Shown: positions 41,817 through 53,205 of the stretch, in pieces
Layout of the letters: every line of letters begins with the position of its first letter
How positions within the stretch are numbered: position 1 is the stretch's first letter
Assembly (NCBI RefSeq): GCF_000204055.1
Contig: NW_006768851.1
Span: 1-64,000 of the forward strand
Direction of reading: 5' to 3'
Source of the DNA: Melampsora larici-populina 98AG31
Lineage: Eukaryota > Basidiomycota > Pucciniomycetes > Pucciniales > Melampsoraceae
DNA length: 64,000 nucleotides
Position numbers and translations under genes: made by a program
The notes under the pieces: model-generated
What the model was told of the DNA's origin: nothing
What the model saw: the letters and a program-made list of their open reading frames with translations, nothing else
Database searches by the model: none

Positions 41817-42851
41817 TCCCAATGGCCAGCCCCACGGAACATCACTGAGCTACAATGATTCATTGGTTTTGCAAATTTTTATAGATGGTTCATTAGTCAT
41901 TTTTCACAGATAACACAACCACTACACAATCTGACGCGCCATAAAACACCTTATGTATGGAGCCCCGAATGCGAGAAATCATTTGAATCCTTGAAGAACA
42001 CTTTCACGTCAGTGCTGGTTCTCAAGATTGCAAACCCGTATAAGCCTTTTGTGCTGGAGTGTGATTGCTCTTATTTTGCAATTGGTGCAGTACTATCCCA
42101 AACAAGCAACAACAACAACGAACTCCATTGTGTTGCGTACTTATCCAGATCACTAGCGCCAGCAGAACGTAATTATGAGATTTTCAACAAGGAACTCCTT
42201 GCTATTGTAGCATCATTCAAAGAATGGAGGCATTACTTAGAGGGTAACCCACATAGGTTAGATGTCATAGTCTACACGGATCACTGTAACCTCGAATCAT
42301 TCATGACCACAAAGCAATTGACCAGGAGTCAAGCTAGATGGGCCAAAACCCTAGGCTGCTTTGACTTTCAAATCAAATTCCGTCCAGGACAACACACCAC
42401 CAAACCAGATCACGCACTCTCAAGAAGACCAGACTTAGCACTGACTGATAACAAAAAACTAACATTTGGCCAACTGCTGCGACCAGAAAACATCTCAACA
42501 GACACTTTTCCCTGAGATTGCAAGTATTGAATCCTGTTTTGTAAATGAAGACATTGAGTTGCCAAATGCAGAGCATTGGTTTGAAGTGGACTTGCTAGGA
42601 GTAACGGATGAGACACCAAATAACCCCATTCTCAACGACAAAGACATCATCAGCATGATCAGACACTCAACCAAAGACAACCCAAGGCTACAAGAGCTCA
42701 TACAGGCAGCAACCAACACCATATCTTCAACTATACGTCAAAAATTGGCAAACTACAGGGTACAGGATGGCATATTATACAATCAAGGACAAATTGAAGT
42801 ACCGAGTGACAATGGGATCAAACGCCAAATACTACAAAGTTGCCACGATAG

Positions 42852-43883
42852 TGTCAACCTAGAGAGTATATGTACTTACTCCTTAGATAGACAAAGACAT
42901 TTTTTTTATTAATTCAAGCTTTCTTAATATCAAACACAAGAAAGCCTTTACAAATCACACTCGAGTATCAAGAGTGAAACAGTAGTAACCAAAAAACCCT
43001 TGTCTAACAAGGCCAATAACAAAAACAAACATCTTAATTAAACAACCAGGCAGGGTCCAAATAAAAAAAACCCTACCTACGCAAAAAACCAACCAGGCAG
43101 GGTTCAGAATTATGAACCCTACTAGGGAAATGTTTTGATGACAAAACTATTCACTTAAGCTCAGTCCAGGAACCAAATGAACCCTGACCAAGCTAGTCAA
43201 CTAACATCCTCCACGGATAACTTGCTAATAGCGTAAAAAGTTTAGTATAAATATCCTGCCTATCTGACAGAAAGAACAAATCGGCATCTTATACTCATCA
43301 CTACAACTTTTACCATCAACTCAAGGTTTTAAAACCTTTCTCACAAAGCTTTTATTTCAAATACCACCAGGCAATTACTCATAACCTAGAACAAACAAGC
43401 AACTATAGCTACTACCTTCTATTTTATCTGACATTGTGGTTTTTACCTAAAACCTTTGGATTGATTTTATATCCTTGATCTCGATTTCTAAGAGTGACTG
43501 CAACCAAGTAACAGATCAACTCCCTTTCTACACTTTGTCAAACATTATTCCTAGATCTGCGTATTAGAATAACTAAGAGTTCTGCTCTAACGTTTTTGAG
43601 TATACAGTAGAATTTAGACCACCCTAAGATAGGAATACTTGGGTATCCATCTTTAGAAGACCTTGAATAAAACCAATTCTTATTCAGTAAGTACCTTTTT
43701 GGTTCTGCTTTCTAGAAAGAATATCATCCAGAAGCTAACCTCTTGGCTCGAATTTATCTCAACAGCAGTATCAGGATACTGAGTTGTAACAAAGCCAACA
43801 ATCCAAACATTTTCCTTTTAAGAACCGTAAGCAAAACTGTTTTCAGTCTTGAGTTACTTGTTTTTCTTAGACTCAAGCTGATA
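42852..43883. mobile_element. Lone LTR-like insertion, 1,032 bp, TSD GATAG, in Gypsy
   Basis: GATAG occurs at 42847-42851 and 43884-43888. The inserted DNA begins TGTCAACC and ends CTGATA, close to the TG...CA type with a changed end. It contains a TATA-like GTATAAATA at about 43247 and no coding sequence. Removing it and one GATAG joins SCHDS to LLAGNPGRAK in a continuous Gypsy frame. Confidence 0.88.
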
Positions 43884-44648
43884 GATAGCCTATTAGCAGG
43901 AAACCCAGGTAGGGCAAAGACTTTGAGTCTGGTGAAGAGGAGCTTTACATGGCCATGTCAGAAAGCGTATATAAATGAATATGTTGATGGATGTGATTCT
44001 TGCTTACAAAACAAGTCCAGTACTCAGAAGCCATTTGGATCTCTAGAACCTCTACCAATACCAGCAGGTCCGTGGGTTGACATCAGCTACGATTTGATTA
44101 CCAGACTACCACTTTCAAACGGGAGCAACAGTATACTCACAGTGGTTGACCGTCTGACAAAGATGTGCCACTTCATCCCTTGCAACAAATCCATGACAGT
44201 GGACACCCTAGCAGACTTGATGGTGAAGTTTGTATGGAAATTACATGGTACCCAAAGGACAATTATATCAGACAGAGGGAGTATTTTTATTCCTCAGATT
44301 ACAAAAGAACTAGACAAGAGACTTGGCATTCGTTTGCAACCTTCCACAGCTTACCACCCTTGCACAGATGGCCAATCAGAAATTGTTAATAAAGTGGTGG
44401 AACAATACCTACAACACTTTATCAATTAACAACAAGATGACTGGGAGGCGCTGCTACCAGTGGCCAAGTTTTGGTATAACAATAAGGACCACACTTCGAC
44501 TGGAGTCTTGCCATTTAAGGCCAACTACGGGTATAATATAAATTTCGGTGGTGTCCCTTCTACAGAACAATGCATACCCGCTGTAGAGGAAAGGCTAAAA
44601 GAATTAACCAAAGCCCAAGCTGAGCTGACTGAATGCTTAAAGACTGCA

Positions 44649-45089
44649 CAGGACCCTGGAAAGCGCGTACAGACCCTCCTAACAAAACGCACTTTTTGGG
44701 TATTTGCTTGTGCACACAACACTCCACTACTTATGGAAGTGCACAGTAGCTCATTGTGTGCAGGCAAAGAAGGGCTTTCTTATGATACCAGCCTCGAGTT
44801 TTTTGGAGTGCTGGTTGAGGAGAAAAATGCAAAAAACATAATTTTTTTGATGATCCTGGGCGGATTCCTTATACATACCAGGGCCGGGTCTCTACATCGG
44901 GTTTTACCCGAAACCGCTGCTCCTACTCTGGTAAAAGTATATGTACTAGAAAGCTACAGTCTTGTTTAATCTGTTGCAGTTTTCAAAACTTGGAAAATGA
45001 TCATGGCCGCGTGGGAAAAGCCTGAAACCCGACAAAAACAAAACTCGGGTACCAATTAGGAGGGTGTATTTGGGCTCTCTAGGGTCCTG
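44649..45089. mobile_element. 441-bp MITE of uncertain superfamily, TSD ACTGCA, in Gypsy integrase
   Basis: It starts CAGGACCCTGGAAAGCGCG and ends in an imperfect inverse (CAGGACCCTAGAGAGCC on the other strand), with ACTGCA at 44643-44648 and 45090-45095. Removing it gives LKTAQEDMKLQFDKG in frame. Because the host also has CAGGA next to the duplication, the exact edge is ambiguous by up to five bases. Confidence 0.8.
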
Positions 45090-45199
45090 ACTGCACAGGA
45101 GGACATGAAACTGCAATTCGACAAAGGCGTGCAATCAACCCCCGATTGGGAAGTTGGAGACCAGGTTTGGCTCAACAACAAGACCCAGCCCTAAACCAA

Positions 45200-45356
45200 C
45201 ACTGCCACTATACTATACAGTACTGTGATACTGTAATATATTACTCAGTTTTCAATACTATACTTTGAAAGTATAGTATTGGACTACCTTTTTATATACT
45301 ATACTTTCAAAGTATAGTACTGAAAACTCAGTACTATACTATTAAGACACATGTAA
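45200..45356. repeat. AT-rich palindromic sequence
   Basis: Inverted copies of CAATACTATACTTTGAAAG and CTTTCAAAGTATAGTACTG, each with its own internal palindrome (CTATACTTTGAAAGTATAG). It abuts the end of recognisable Gypsy coding sequence. Confidence 0.75.
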
Positions 45357-45464
45357 CTGTTAGTGAAATGCCAGGTATTAGATTTCACAGATACGAGATC
45401 AGTCTATGTTGTACACACCACATTGTCTTTTCTCTTTTCCTCATCCAACAATCTAACTAGCTTA

Positions 45465-46661
45465 GGGCAACGCAGCAGCAGGTACTGTACCAGTACCGGT
45501 ATCGTACAGTAAAGTACCTAATGTTAGCAGTACAGTACCTAGGAGTAAAGTACCTTGGTGACCAATACTTTACTACGGGCCCCGGAAACTTTTTTTTTGG
45601 TGTAGGTACTGTACTCAGTGCAGTACCGCACCCCGAGGTACTGTACTAGTATGGGTCCTGTCAGTATCCCAATACTAGGTACTTTTGTGGTAAAGTACCT
45701 AGTTTTCAGCTGTACTTCGCCCGTCAAATCCATCCTGAGTACTACACCACCCGCAAACGCCAAAGGTCACCAAAGAGATGTCACGATATCGCCCCTTTGG
45801 TAAGTATTGACCATTTTGGTCTGCATTCCACCTCTTTCTATCTAGATACTGACTCTTTTTTGCTTAATCAAATTTTAGGATTGATCTAGACATGCAGCAA
45901 TGGAAACCAGTACCCTTCCCATCAGGGTACTTGAGCAGAGCTTCTTGTTTTTTCAAAAGGTATGACCCTTTTACTCTCTTTCACCTACTTTACATTCCAT
46001 ACTTATAAGTCACATTTCCATTTTTACGATCTCCATTTTCTTATCTATACTATTCCCTTTGTCAATTACCTCCATCACTTTAACCGTTATCATTCAATGA
46101 TGACAGCTATTTTCACTGTTTGCGTATGTGGTTGCTGGAAGGGGTTCAAATGAAAGGGAAATTTGTCAAGGCGGGCGAGATCATGAATCAGTGCATTGCT
46201 AATGATGCAGCTTGTCGTGCAAGGAAGTCTTGAGGGATTTTTTTCTTCTACTTTTCAGCCTTTTTATTTCCCTATTTTATTTCTTATTTCTTGTTAATAC
46301 TATTGCTTTTTAATATCAATCTTTTTACTTGTTTGTTTTTTTCATTTTATTTCCTTGCAAAACATGAATATCTCCTATTGTGCCAGGTACTGTACAATAC
46401 AGTACAGTACCTAAGCTAGGTACGGTATAGTACAGTACCTAAATTTTTTGCCAGGATACCAGTACAGTACAGTATCATGGCATGGGGAAAAGTACTGTAC
46501 TGCAGCTTGATTTTCACAGTACCTAGAGCCTAGGTACTGTACTCAGTACAGTACCTTCCCGCGGGTACTGTACTGAGAACCTCATTTTTGAGTATTTTAA
46601 AATAAGGTACTGTACTAGTATCCTCAATACTGTACTGGTACAGTACCTGATGCTGCGTTGC
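45465..46661. mobile_element. GTACTGTAC-rich TIR element, about 1.2 kb, TSD TTA
   Basis: The left end GGGCAACGCAGCAGCAGG (45465) and the inverted right end GCAACGCAGCATCAGG (46661) are followed inwards by GTACTGTACCAGTAC. TTA flanks at 45462-45464 and 46662-46664. Both arms are packed with GTACTGTAC/GGTACTGTACT palindromes, more than 25 in all, while the middle (about 45780-46380) is unique AT-rich sequence without a supported gene. Confidence 0.8.
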
Positions 46662-46664
46662 TTA

Positions 46665-47737
46665 GGGTACGTTTGGTAGCAATTATTTTCGGCGATTATT
46701 TTGAATAATAGCGATTATTTTGAAAAATAATTGCTGTCAAAAAAAGACGTTTGGGACCACTTATGGTACCCAGAAATAAACTCCTTCCCCGTCCCAAAAG
46801 GAGTTTAAAACAGGACTTTGGATAAACGCCAAAAGGGAGTTTATCAGTGCAATAAACTCCCTTTTGTACTTGACAAAATTTCATCTCGAAAGCCTTCAAC
46901 CAGCTTCAACCCTTGTCAATCGATCCAATATGTATTCGCTTCATAAGATGCTTGTTCTTTGACTCAGTCAACACCTTCAACAATACACCATCATACTCAA
47001 GACTCACAAGCTAATCTTCACTTCTACTTCTTGCTCCTGGCTGCCTTTCCTTCTGCTTACCAATCATCTTCTGAAATCTATCTTGTGTTTCTCAAATATG
47101 AATCTAGAATTGAATTGATTTTTCGGTGTAAAAAGTTATTGTCTTTTGTGATGTGCAAATGAAGTCTTGAAAACCAATTTTGATTGCAGGAACGAGTTAT
47201 CGATCGTTCAATTTCCAGTCAATTGTGTAATCTCAATCAATCGGTCAATTTCAATCAATTGTTCAAAACCAATCAATCATTCAATTTCATTCAATCAGTC
47301 GATCTCAATCAATTGTTGAACTCCAAAGAATCTCAAAACACATCACTCTTGAAGGATGAGATAGATAGGAAGTGATGGAGAGTGTTGAATTTGGTGGGAC
47401 ACCTTTCTGTTATCGCGAGCGTGTTTGGGCAAAAGCTTGTTGTATGGGGACAAAGGTTGTGTCATATGATGATTACTTGTATCATACATCACCAGAGGAT
47501 ATCTATATGGGTGGATGCAAAGTGGTAGAATGTGAAGTGAGGTGAGGTGAGGCGAGAAACCTTCAAAGACAGTTTGCTATAAGTTGGGATTTTCAACCAA
47601 ACATGATTTTCTCAAATGTACCCATAACGGAGTTTATTTGAAAAAAACTCGATTTGAACAATAAACTCATTTGCCCCGGGGAAATGTACCTGGGGTCAAA
47701 CGGAGTTTACAATTGGTGATTGCAACCAAACGTACCC
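46665..47737. mobile_element. PIF/Harbinger-like MITE, 1,073 bp, TSD TTA
   Basis: The left end GGGTACGTTTGGTAGCAA and the inverted right end GGGTACGTTTGGTTGCAA are flanked by TTA at 46662-46664 and 47738-47740. TTA/TWA duplication with a GGGNNCGTTTGG terminus is typical of PIF/Harbinger. Near both ends there are related blocks about GGAGTTTA and CAATAAACTC. The interior includes a 60-codon Gln/Asn/Ser-rich frame (NQSVNFNQL repeats) that is compositional. Confidence 0.88.
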
Positions 47738-47759
47738 TTATTGGATACCTGATCCCTGT

Positions 47760-48490
47760 CAAGAAAGACCCCAAGCCGTGATCCTAACATTTTGACCATT
47801 TTCACCTCTTTTCACATCTATTACTGATTTCTCTTCTGTCATGAGATCATCCTAGATCAATCCAGTCATAAGAATAACTATAAAGATCCCTCTAAAAACT
47901 CTTGGCACCATAAATCCCTCAATGACATCACTACACAAGAATTAATACCAATATAATGCCCTCATTTACCATCCTCAAATTTCCTTCTTTCTTGAATAAT
48001 TTTACTCCTCTCTTATCAATACCCATGATTAAAGTTGTTTCTGACTAGTATTATACTCATATTTCACATTTCAGTCTTCTTGAACCCTCAAAACAATTAA
48101 CATTAACATAAAAAGTCTTTTCCAATCCCTTATACCTATGATTTTGACTTTTTCTTCTTTCATTCTTTTCATAACAGATTACATTCTTGCAGATATAAAA
48201 TAAATGTCTTTCTTTATCAATTCCAATTGTACTAATTATTTTTGATCAATTTTTACCGTTTTATTTTTATTATCATTATTTTTGACTTCTTCTCTTCTAA
48301 TAATTGGTCGTATCAAATGATGTAATAAATATATGATTGAAATGATAATAAAAATATGGTTTATAATCAACTTTGAGAACCTTGCTGACAAATACCTTCA
48401 CTCATAAATTTGATTTTGACTAAAACACAATTTTGCCACATAATTTTCAGATTTTTTGTTTATATAAGATATATTGATCACCAAATTGTA
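47760..48490. mobile_element. Diverged LTR-like fragment related to 33709-35336
   Basis: Order and wording of several blocks match the lone LTR at 33709: a TTTTCACATCTATTACT block, CTCTTGGCACCATAAATCCC, CCTTATACCTATGATTTT, and TTGATCACCA near the right end. Divergence is high and no duplication was found. Confidence 0.5.
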
Positions 48491-48712
48491 CAATGCTCTC
48501 TTGACGCCTGACAAAGCAACTGGATCAGATGCATTGGTACCTCTTTGTACCCACTCTGAACAAGAAGAAAGAGAATAATGAAGGTCCTGCAGCCACTCAA
48601 ACAAAAGTGAAGCCAAACAATAAAGTAAAGGGCCCTTCATCATAATCATGATATTATATAGTGATGAAACTAACCACCTATTCCATATAGACTCATCTTT
48701 CAACTAGTAAAC

Positions 48713-51700
48713 ATGCGTAATCAACATCACTTGCAGCCAGCAACCTCCAAGGGTGGCACACCTCAATCCTCCAAGAGATCTAAGGAGAACATAAGTTTTA
48801 TGGCCCGTTTGGCTGAGCCTGGTTTAGCCAAAAAGTGTTACACAAAAACGCTTTTTGAATTTGCCCCTTTTTCATGGGGCAGGATAAAAAACTTGAAATT
48901 TGATTTTTTGATTACCAAACACTCAACCGCAGAGCTCATCAAAAAGTTGCAATACAGGGGCAAATAAGGGCAAAAAGTCTTTTTGGTCTCAAAAACAGCC
49001 TCAAGGCTGTTTTTCAAAATTGACAAGTTTTTGATCAAAAACCGTTTTTGTTTTTGATGAAAAGAAGTTACTGAACGCCTGTGTTTTTGATGAAGATCAA
49101 AAATTGTTTTGACCCAAAAACCGTTTTTGGATTCCAGCCAAACAGGCCCTTACTTCTCACATTTGTTTCTTCATTCTTTATTCAATAACTTCCTTTTTCC
49201 TATAGGAGTACAAGATTCCTGAAGAAATGGATCTGTTGCAAGATCCTGGAATTGGGTTTGTAAGTTCCAAAAAACCTGGTAATACCAAGGTTTGAGGGGA
49301 TAAAGTGAGGGACCTTCTCACTTATTTTGAAGCTCCAGATGTAAGTTGTTTCTTTTTTGAGATTTCACTCTCCTTTCTATATTCACCATCATCAGGCAGT
49401 AACCATCTATTACTTTAAACTTTCTCATCTATCTAGGGTCTACGATATAAATCCCAATGGTGTCATAATACTTAGGCCAAAAGGGAAGACATGTATTGAA
49501 ATTTACAGGGTCATTGTGATGGCAACTCAAAACGATTGTTGTATACTCAACAGCATTGAGCAATTTCTCAAGGTGTTAAACTCCCACCAAGCTATACTGA
49601 ATATCAGGCCGCTTTGAAGAAAGAGAAAAACTTGGAAATCACCTCTCATTTCAATGGGCCACCACCTGCCTTTAGCGTGGATATTTTGAACTTGATGCTG
49701 GCAATGTGGCTTGTGCACCATGCACTTCCATGGGCTTGATTGGAAGACCCCAGAGTTTGTGCTGTGTTTCACACTGCCAACCAAAGTGCAGTGGTTCAAT
49801 CATCAACATGGGCTGCCAAGCAATCAGTGGAACTCTTTTCAGGTTTGCACAACAAGGCAATCAAAAATTTGCTTGTAAGTAAATCTTGAATTATATTCAA
49901 CTTCTGTTTTGATCTGTTGCACTGACATCATTCCATGTATTGAACACAGGAAAACAAATAGAAGTATTGCCTCATTCACAACGTTTGGGCAAAAAATGGT
50001 AACCAATTTGCCTTTTCTGGAGCAACTGCAAAGTATATTGACTCCAACTGGGAATACCAATTGACTCATCTTACCCCCAAGATGGTGGGATGGCACCATT
50101 TTGGGGCTCTCCAGCCCACCCAATGGATGTTTCCTGATTTGACATGGCCTTGATTAAAAGTATAAGTCTATTTATTCTTTTTCTTCTCTTTCCTTTCTCT
50201 CTTTGATTTCACTTTTCCTTTGTTTCATCCTTATCTATCTTTACCTGCTTTCTTGTTTTCATACTCACATGCTAGCTCAGACAACCAACAGCAGAGGTAC
50301 CAACTTTACCATGGATGCCAAGCTTCAGTCAATGTTCTCTGTGGCTGAAAATCCATCCAAATGGGATGGAACAACCCACTATATCTGATGATACACTCAC
50401 AAGCTCAACCTTGTTGTTGGCCATGGACTCAAAGCTCTTGGTCAAAAGGTTGGTAATTCAAAGCTGAGTAATCCACATGGTTCCTCACTCCCAATCCCTT
50501 TGCTTGAATTAACAAGTATGAAGCTGAGGACAAACCCAACCCGGACAAGGAGGACATGGCTGGTCTACCTGCTGAGCCTGATGGAGTTGACAATGGCAAT
50601 GACAAAGAAGATAAAGATGAGGGTGATTCATCTTTTGATGAACCTGATGTGGTTGCAATAGCTCTTGCAAAAGTAAGTCCTGTTTTTTTCAAATTTTAAT
50701 TTTACTATCAGCTTTCACTTTTCTTTGACTAATCCAATTCTTTCCTTACATACAGGTTGATGCTGTCAGTGGCCAGATCTCTAGCAGTGCAGCATGTCAA
50801 TGCAATTTCAAGACCCATGCTACCTGGTTAGGATATGCTGGTAGAATGGTTAAAAGACCTTGCAAAACAAAGTGGAACAGTCACTACAAAAGTATAAAGA
50901 TTGCATGTGAGGCACAAGAGGTATGTAGCTCTTTGGAATGTCTCTTGAATGTCCCTCTTCTGTTATAACTCCCTTCTCCTTCTCATATTGTCTTTGCAGG
51001 TTATCAAATATATGATTTCAGCCAATCAAAAGGCATGTTTCTTTAAGGGGATAAAGATCTTGCCTTCAGAATGGAATCTGGTTGAGTTTGCAAACAAGGT
51101 TTTGAAGGTAGTTGAGTATTTAACTTTGTTTGTCAATTTTTGGTGTACTGACCACCTTTTCTTCCGCTTTCTTAGACACTTGTTGATGCAACTGCCCAAG
51201 TTGAAGGAAATGGTCCTACATGATACATTTTCCTTGCCAAATGCAAAGGTGTGATCAGCAAACTCCAGAATCTTCAAGCAAAATCTCTCTTTTCAAGTAT
51301 CAACAAAGCCATTGATGTCATGATTGAATGGCTTGGAGAGTATCTGAACAAGGCCATCAAATGTAGAACCTTAGTCTTAGCAACCACTATAAATCCTTGC
51401 TTCCAAGGAAAGTTTGTCTCAATCCAGTCCCAATTGCACAGTCTCAGCTGAAGTTGCAATCAATCAAGCTTTCAATAATCTTGTGGAAGACAACAGGGTA
51501 CTTGATCAGGCTCTACCACCCAATGAAACTGACAAAACCAAGCCCAATGAATTTGATATCCTTGGTGTTGCCAATGGTGGTAACAATCCTTCACCTGCTT
51601 CCAAACTAGACAACTACTTACAGGTTCACTGCCCTATCAAGAAGGCTCAAACAGCACTCAAGTGGTGGAATGTTGGTAACAGTTCATCTTCACCTTTTCA

Positions 51701-51985
51701 ACTATTTATATTATTCTCCTTTAACATGGCTAGCATAATTTCTTCTCACCAATAGGGGTATCAATTCTGTTTTCCTATCCTTTCAAAACTCACTTGAGAT
51801 CATTTAGCAATATCTTCTACCTTGTGCATGTATGCATACATTATCGGCGGCTGCCAATGGTTGAACTTGTACCCCTTCACGGGCTAGTCTCCTGCCCAAA
51901 ACCATGGAGCACCTACTTGGTTCTCAAGCCTGGTTGAAGGATGGAATTGTGGCAGATGGATGTTTTGAAGAGGACGTAAGGGCTC
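48713..51985 (+). pseudogene. hAT-family transposase, degenerate multi-exon gene
   Basis: A plus-strand series of exons separated by short introns. They include a start MRNQHHLQPATSKGGTPQSS; ITSHFNGPPPAFSVDILNLM; TANQSAVVQSSTWAAKQSVE; GATAKYIDSNWEYQLTHLTP; KMVGWHHFGALQP; HKLNLVVGHGLKALGQK; acidic DNGNDKEDKDEGDSSFDEPD; KRPCKTKWNSHYKSIKIACE; LATTINPCFQGKF; and a C-terminal block near 51860-51980 reading LLPKTMEHLVGSQAWLKDGI, which is the hAT dimerisation region. Stops and frame changes occur (for example near 49296 and 49960), and a Harbinger-like MITE sits in the first exon region. Terminal repeats and an 8-bp duplication were not found. Confidence 0.78.
48801..49149. mobile_element. PIF/Harbinger-like MITE, 349 bp, TSD TTA, in hAT remnant
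   Basis: The left end TGGCCCGTTTGGCTG and the inverted right end GGGCCTGTTTGGCTG are flanked by TTA at 48798-48800 and 49150-49152. The inner sequence is rich in AAAAACGGTTTTT-like inverted blocks (CAAAAACCGTTTTTG). Confidence 0.88.
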
Positions 51986-53107
51986 TTTGAGTGTGTTTAG
52001 ATGAACTGGCAAAGACGAAAGCTAAGCCTACAGATAAACCAGTAAAAAATACAGGCTAACAATTCATGGTTCACATTTCCAAATCAATCAAAGGTCTCAA
52101 TTAAATATTTTCATCTTGCAGTTAAATTTGTTAAATTTTTCTGTTTCACATAAACTCCCAAGCCTACTCTCCTACCACATCAAGCCCTATAGGTGTGATC
52201 TGTATACACATAGTTTGTATTTTTGAAATTTACTTTTTGAGTCATTTTTCCTGGTCCTGTGCCATATTGATGCTAGATAGCGGTATTAGAGCAGTAAAAC
52301 CGCTCCTATTTCTTGTAGGACTTTGAAAAAAAAATGTTTGATATTGCTTGACTGGTAGTGGTATACCGTTCCCATACAAAGATGGGGCATAATCCATATT
52401 GTATCGGAGTGGTTCCGGTACATATTGCCACGTAAGTACAAGACAAAAATTATCAACTAGCTTAATTGCTACTTCATTCATATGTACAGCCCACTAGGTT
52501 GTCTCAGGCTGTCCCTCATTTAAAAAGAAATGGACATGTTGCTACAGTGTAAGGAGTACACACATATGTAGTAGTCATGGGAGTTGTAATATGGGATTAT
52601 GCAGTGCTTAATATATGTTTCTCTTCACCACCCAGCTTTGCAGATTCCTCACTACTCAGAGGGCCAACTGTGGGACTTTCTGGAGCTAGGTGAGTTCTCT
52701 TTGTTTGTTGTTTCTTCTTGATTCTTTCTATTCAGATGGTGTTGCTGACTACTCAGAGAGCAAACTGTGGCTTTCTGGAGCTAGATTGTAATTTGATATA
52801 AGATGGTTCCAAGTTAATAGTATGTTTGTGCTTTCTCAAGGAGTTGTGCCGGAGCCTTGGCCAGACCCTCAGTGAAGGTCCTCAAAGAACCTTACATACA
52901 GTCACTCACAGGATCTGCTGACAAACAGACCAGACTCAAGGAAACCAAAACAAGTGTGCAGCTGAGAAGCATTCATCAAGGCTTATTCAAAGAGCTGTTT
53001 CAGAATGTGATGTGGGGCAAAAGTTGCATTGGGAATGCCTGCTCTGGACACAGAGTAGTGGTGCAATGTCTGTGTGTCGATACCCATGCTGTCGTGACTC
53101 CAAGCAT
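51986..53107. other. No gene seen; short duplicated block
   Basis: A block of about 45 bp (CTACTCAGAG, AACTGTGG, CTTTCTGGAGCTAG) occurs at about 52650-52690 and again at 52749-52792. A 125-codon frame from 52857 overlaps the tRNA gene at its end and has no recognisable domain, so it is not called. Confidence 0.45.
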
Positions 53108-53205
53108 GGCCTGGTGGCGCAATGGTAGCGCGTTCGACTCCAGTTCGAGGGTGTTACTCTCCTGGTCACATCGAAAGGTTCCGTGTTCAAGTCACGTTCG
53201 GGTCA
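53108..53205 (+). tRNA. tRNA-Trp (anticodon CCA) with 26-nt intron
   Basis: The acceptor stem GGCCTGG pairs with TCGGGTC plus discriminator A; the D-arm is GCGC-AATGGTA-GCGC; the anticodon stem TTCGA pairs with TCGAA; the loop is CT-CCA-G...A; the T-arm has loop TTCAAGT. The intron is 53144-53169, between positions 37 and 38, the standard nuclear site, and contains CCTGG, able to pair with the anticodon. The mature length is 72 nt. The second acceptor pair is a G-T wobble, and one T-stem pair looks mismatched (C-T). Confidence 0.9.

Larger units (their letters stand above)
41817..45185 (+). pseudogene. Ty3/Gypsy pol remnant: end of RT, RNase H, integrase
   Basis: It continues the RT frame from 23259: SQWPAPRNITELQ, TGA at 41856-41858, FIGFANFYRWFISHFSQITQ. 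RNase H follows with PFVLECDCSYFAIGAVLSQ, NKELLAIVASFKEWRHYLEG, YTDHCNLESFM and RPGQHTTKPDHALSRRPD. After a one-base frameshift at about 42510 comes the linker. The integrase carries WPCQKAYINEYVDGCDSCLQ (zinc-binding end), WVDISYDLITRLPLSNG (first catalytic Asp), IISDRGSIF (second Asp) and GQSEIVNKVVEQYL (Glu). A TAA lies at 44427-44429, and VAKFWYNNKDHTSTG follows. The last piece (45090-45175) has FDKGVQSTPDWEVGDQVWLN. The coding sequence is broken by a lone LTR at 42852-43883 and a MITE at 44649-45089. No flanking LTR of its own was identified. Confidence 0.9.

Noticed and set aside
45461..46667. CTTAGGG on both sides of the GTACTG-rich element as a 7-bp duplication or telomere-like sequence
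   Set aside because: The right GGG belongs to the start of the next MITE; the shared duplication is TTA, and single TTAGGG copies do not indicate a telomere.
47184..47375. Asn/Gln-rich 63-codon frame as a gene
   Set aside because: It lies inside a MITE and consists of a CAATCAATC-type microrepeat.
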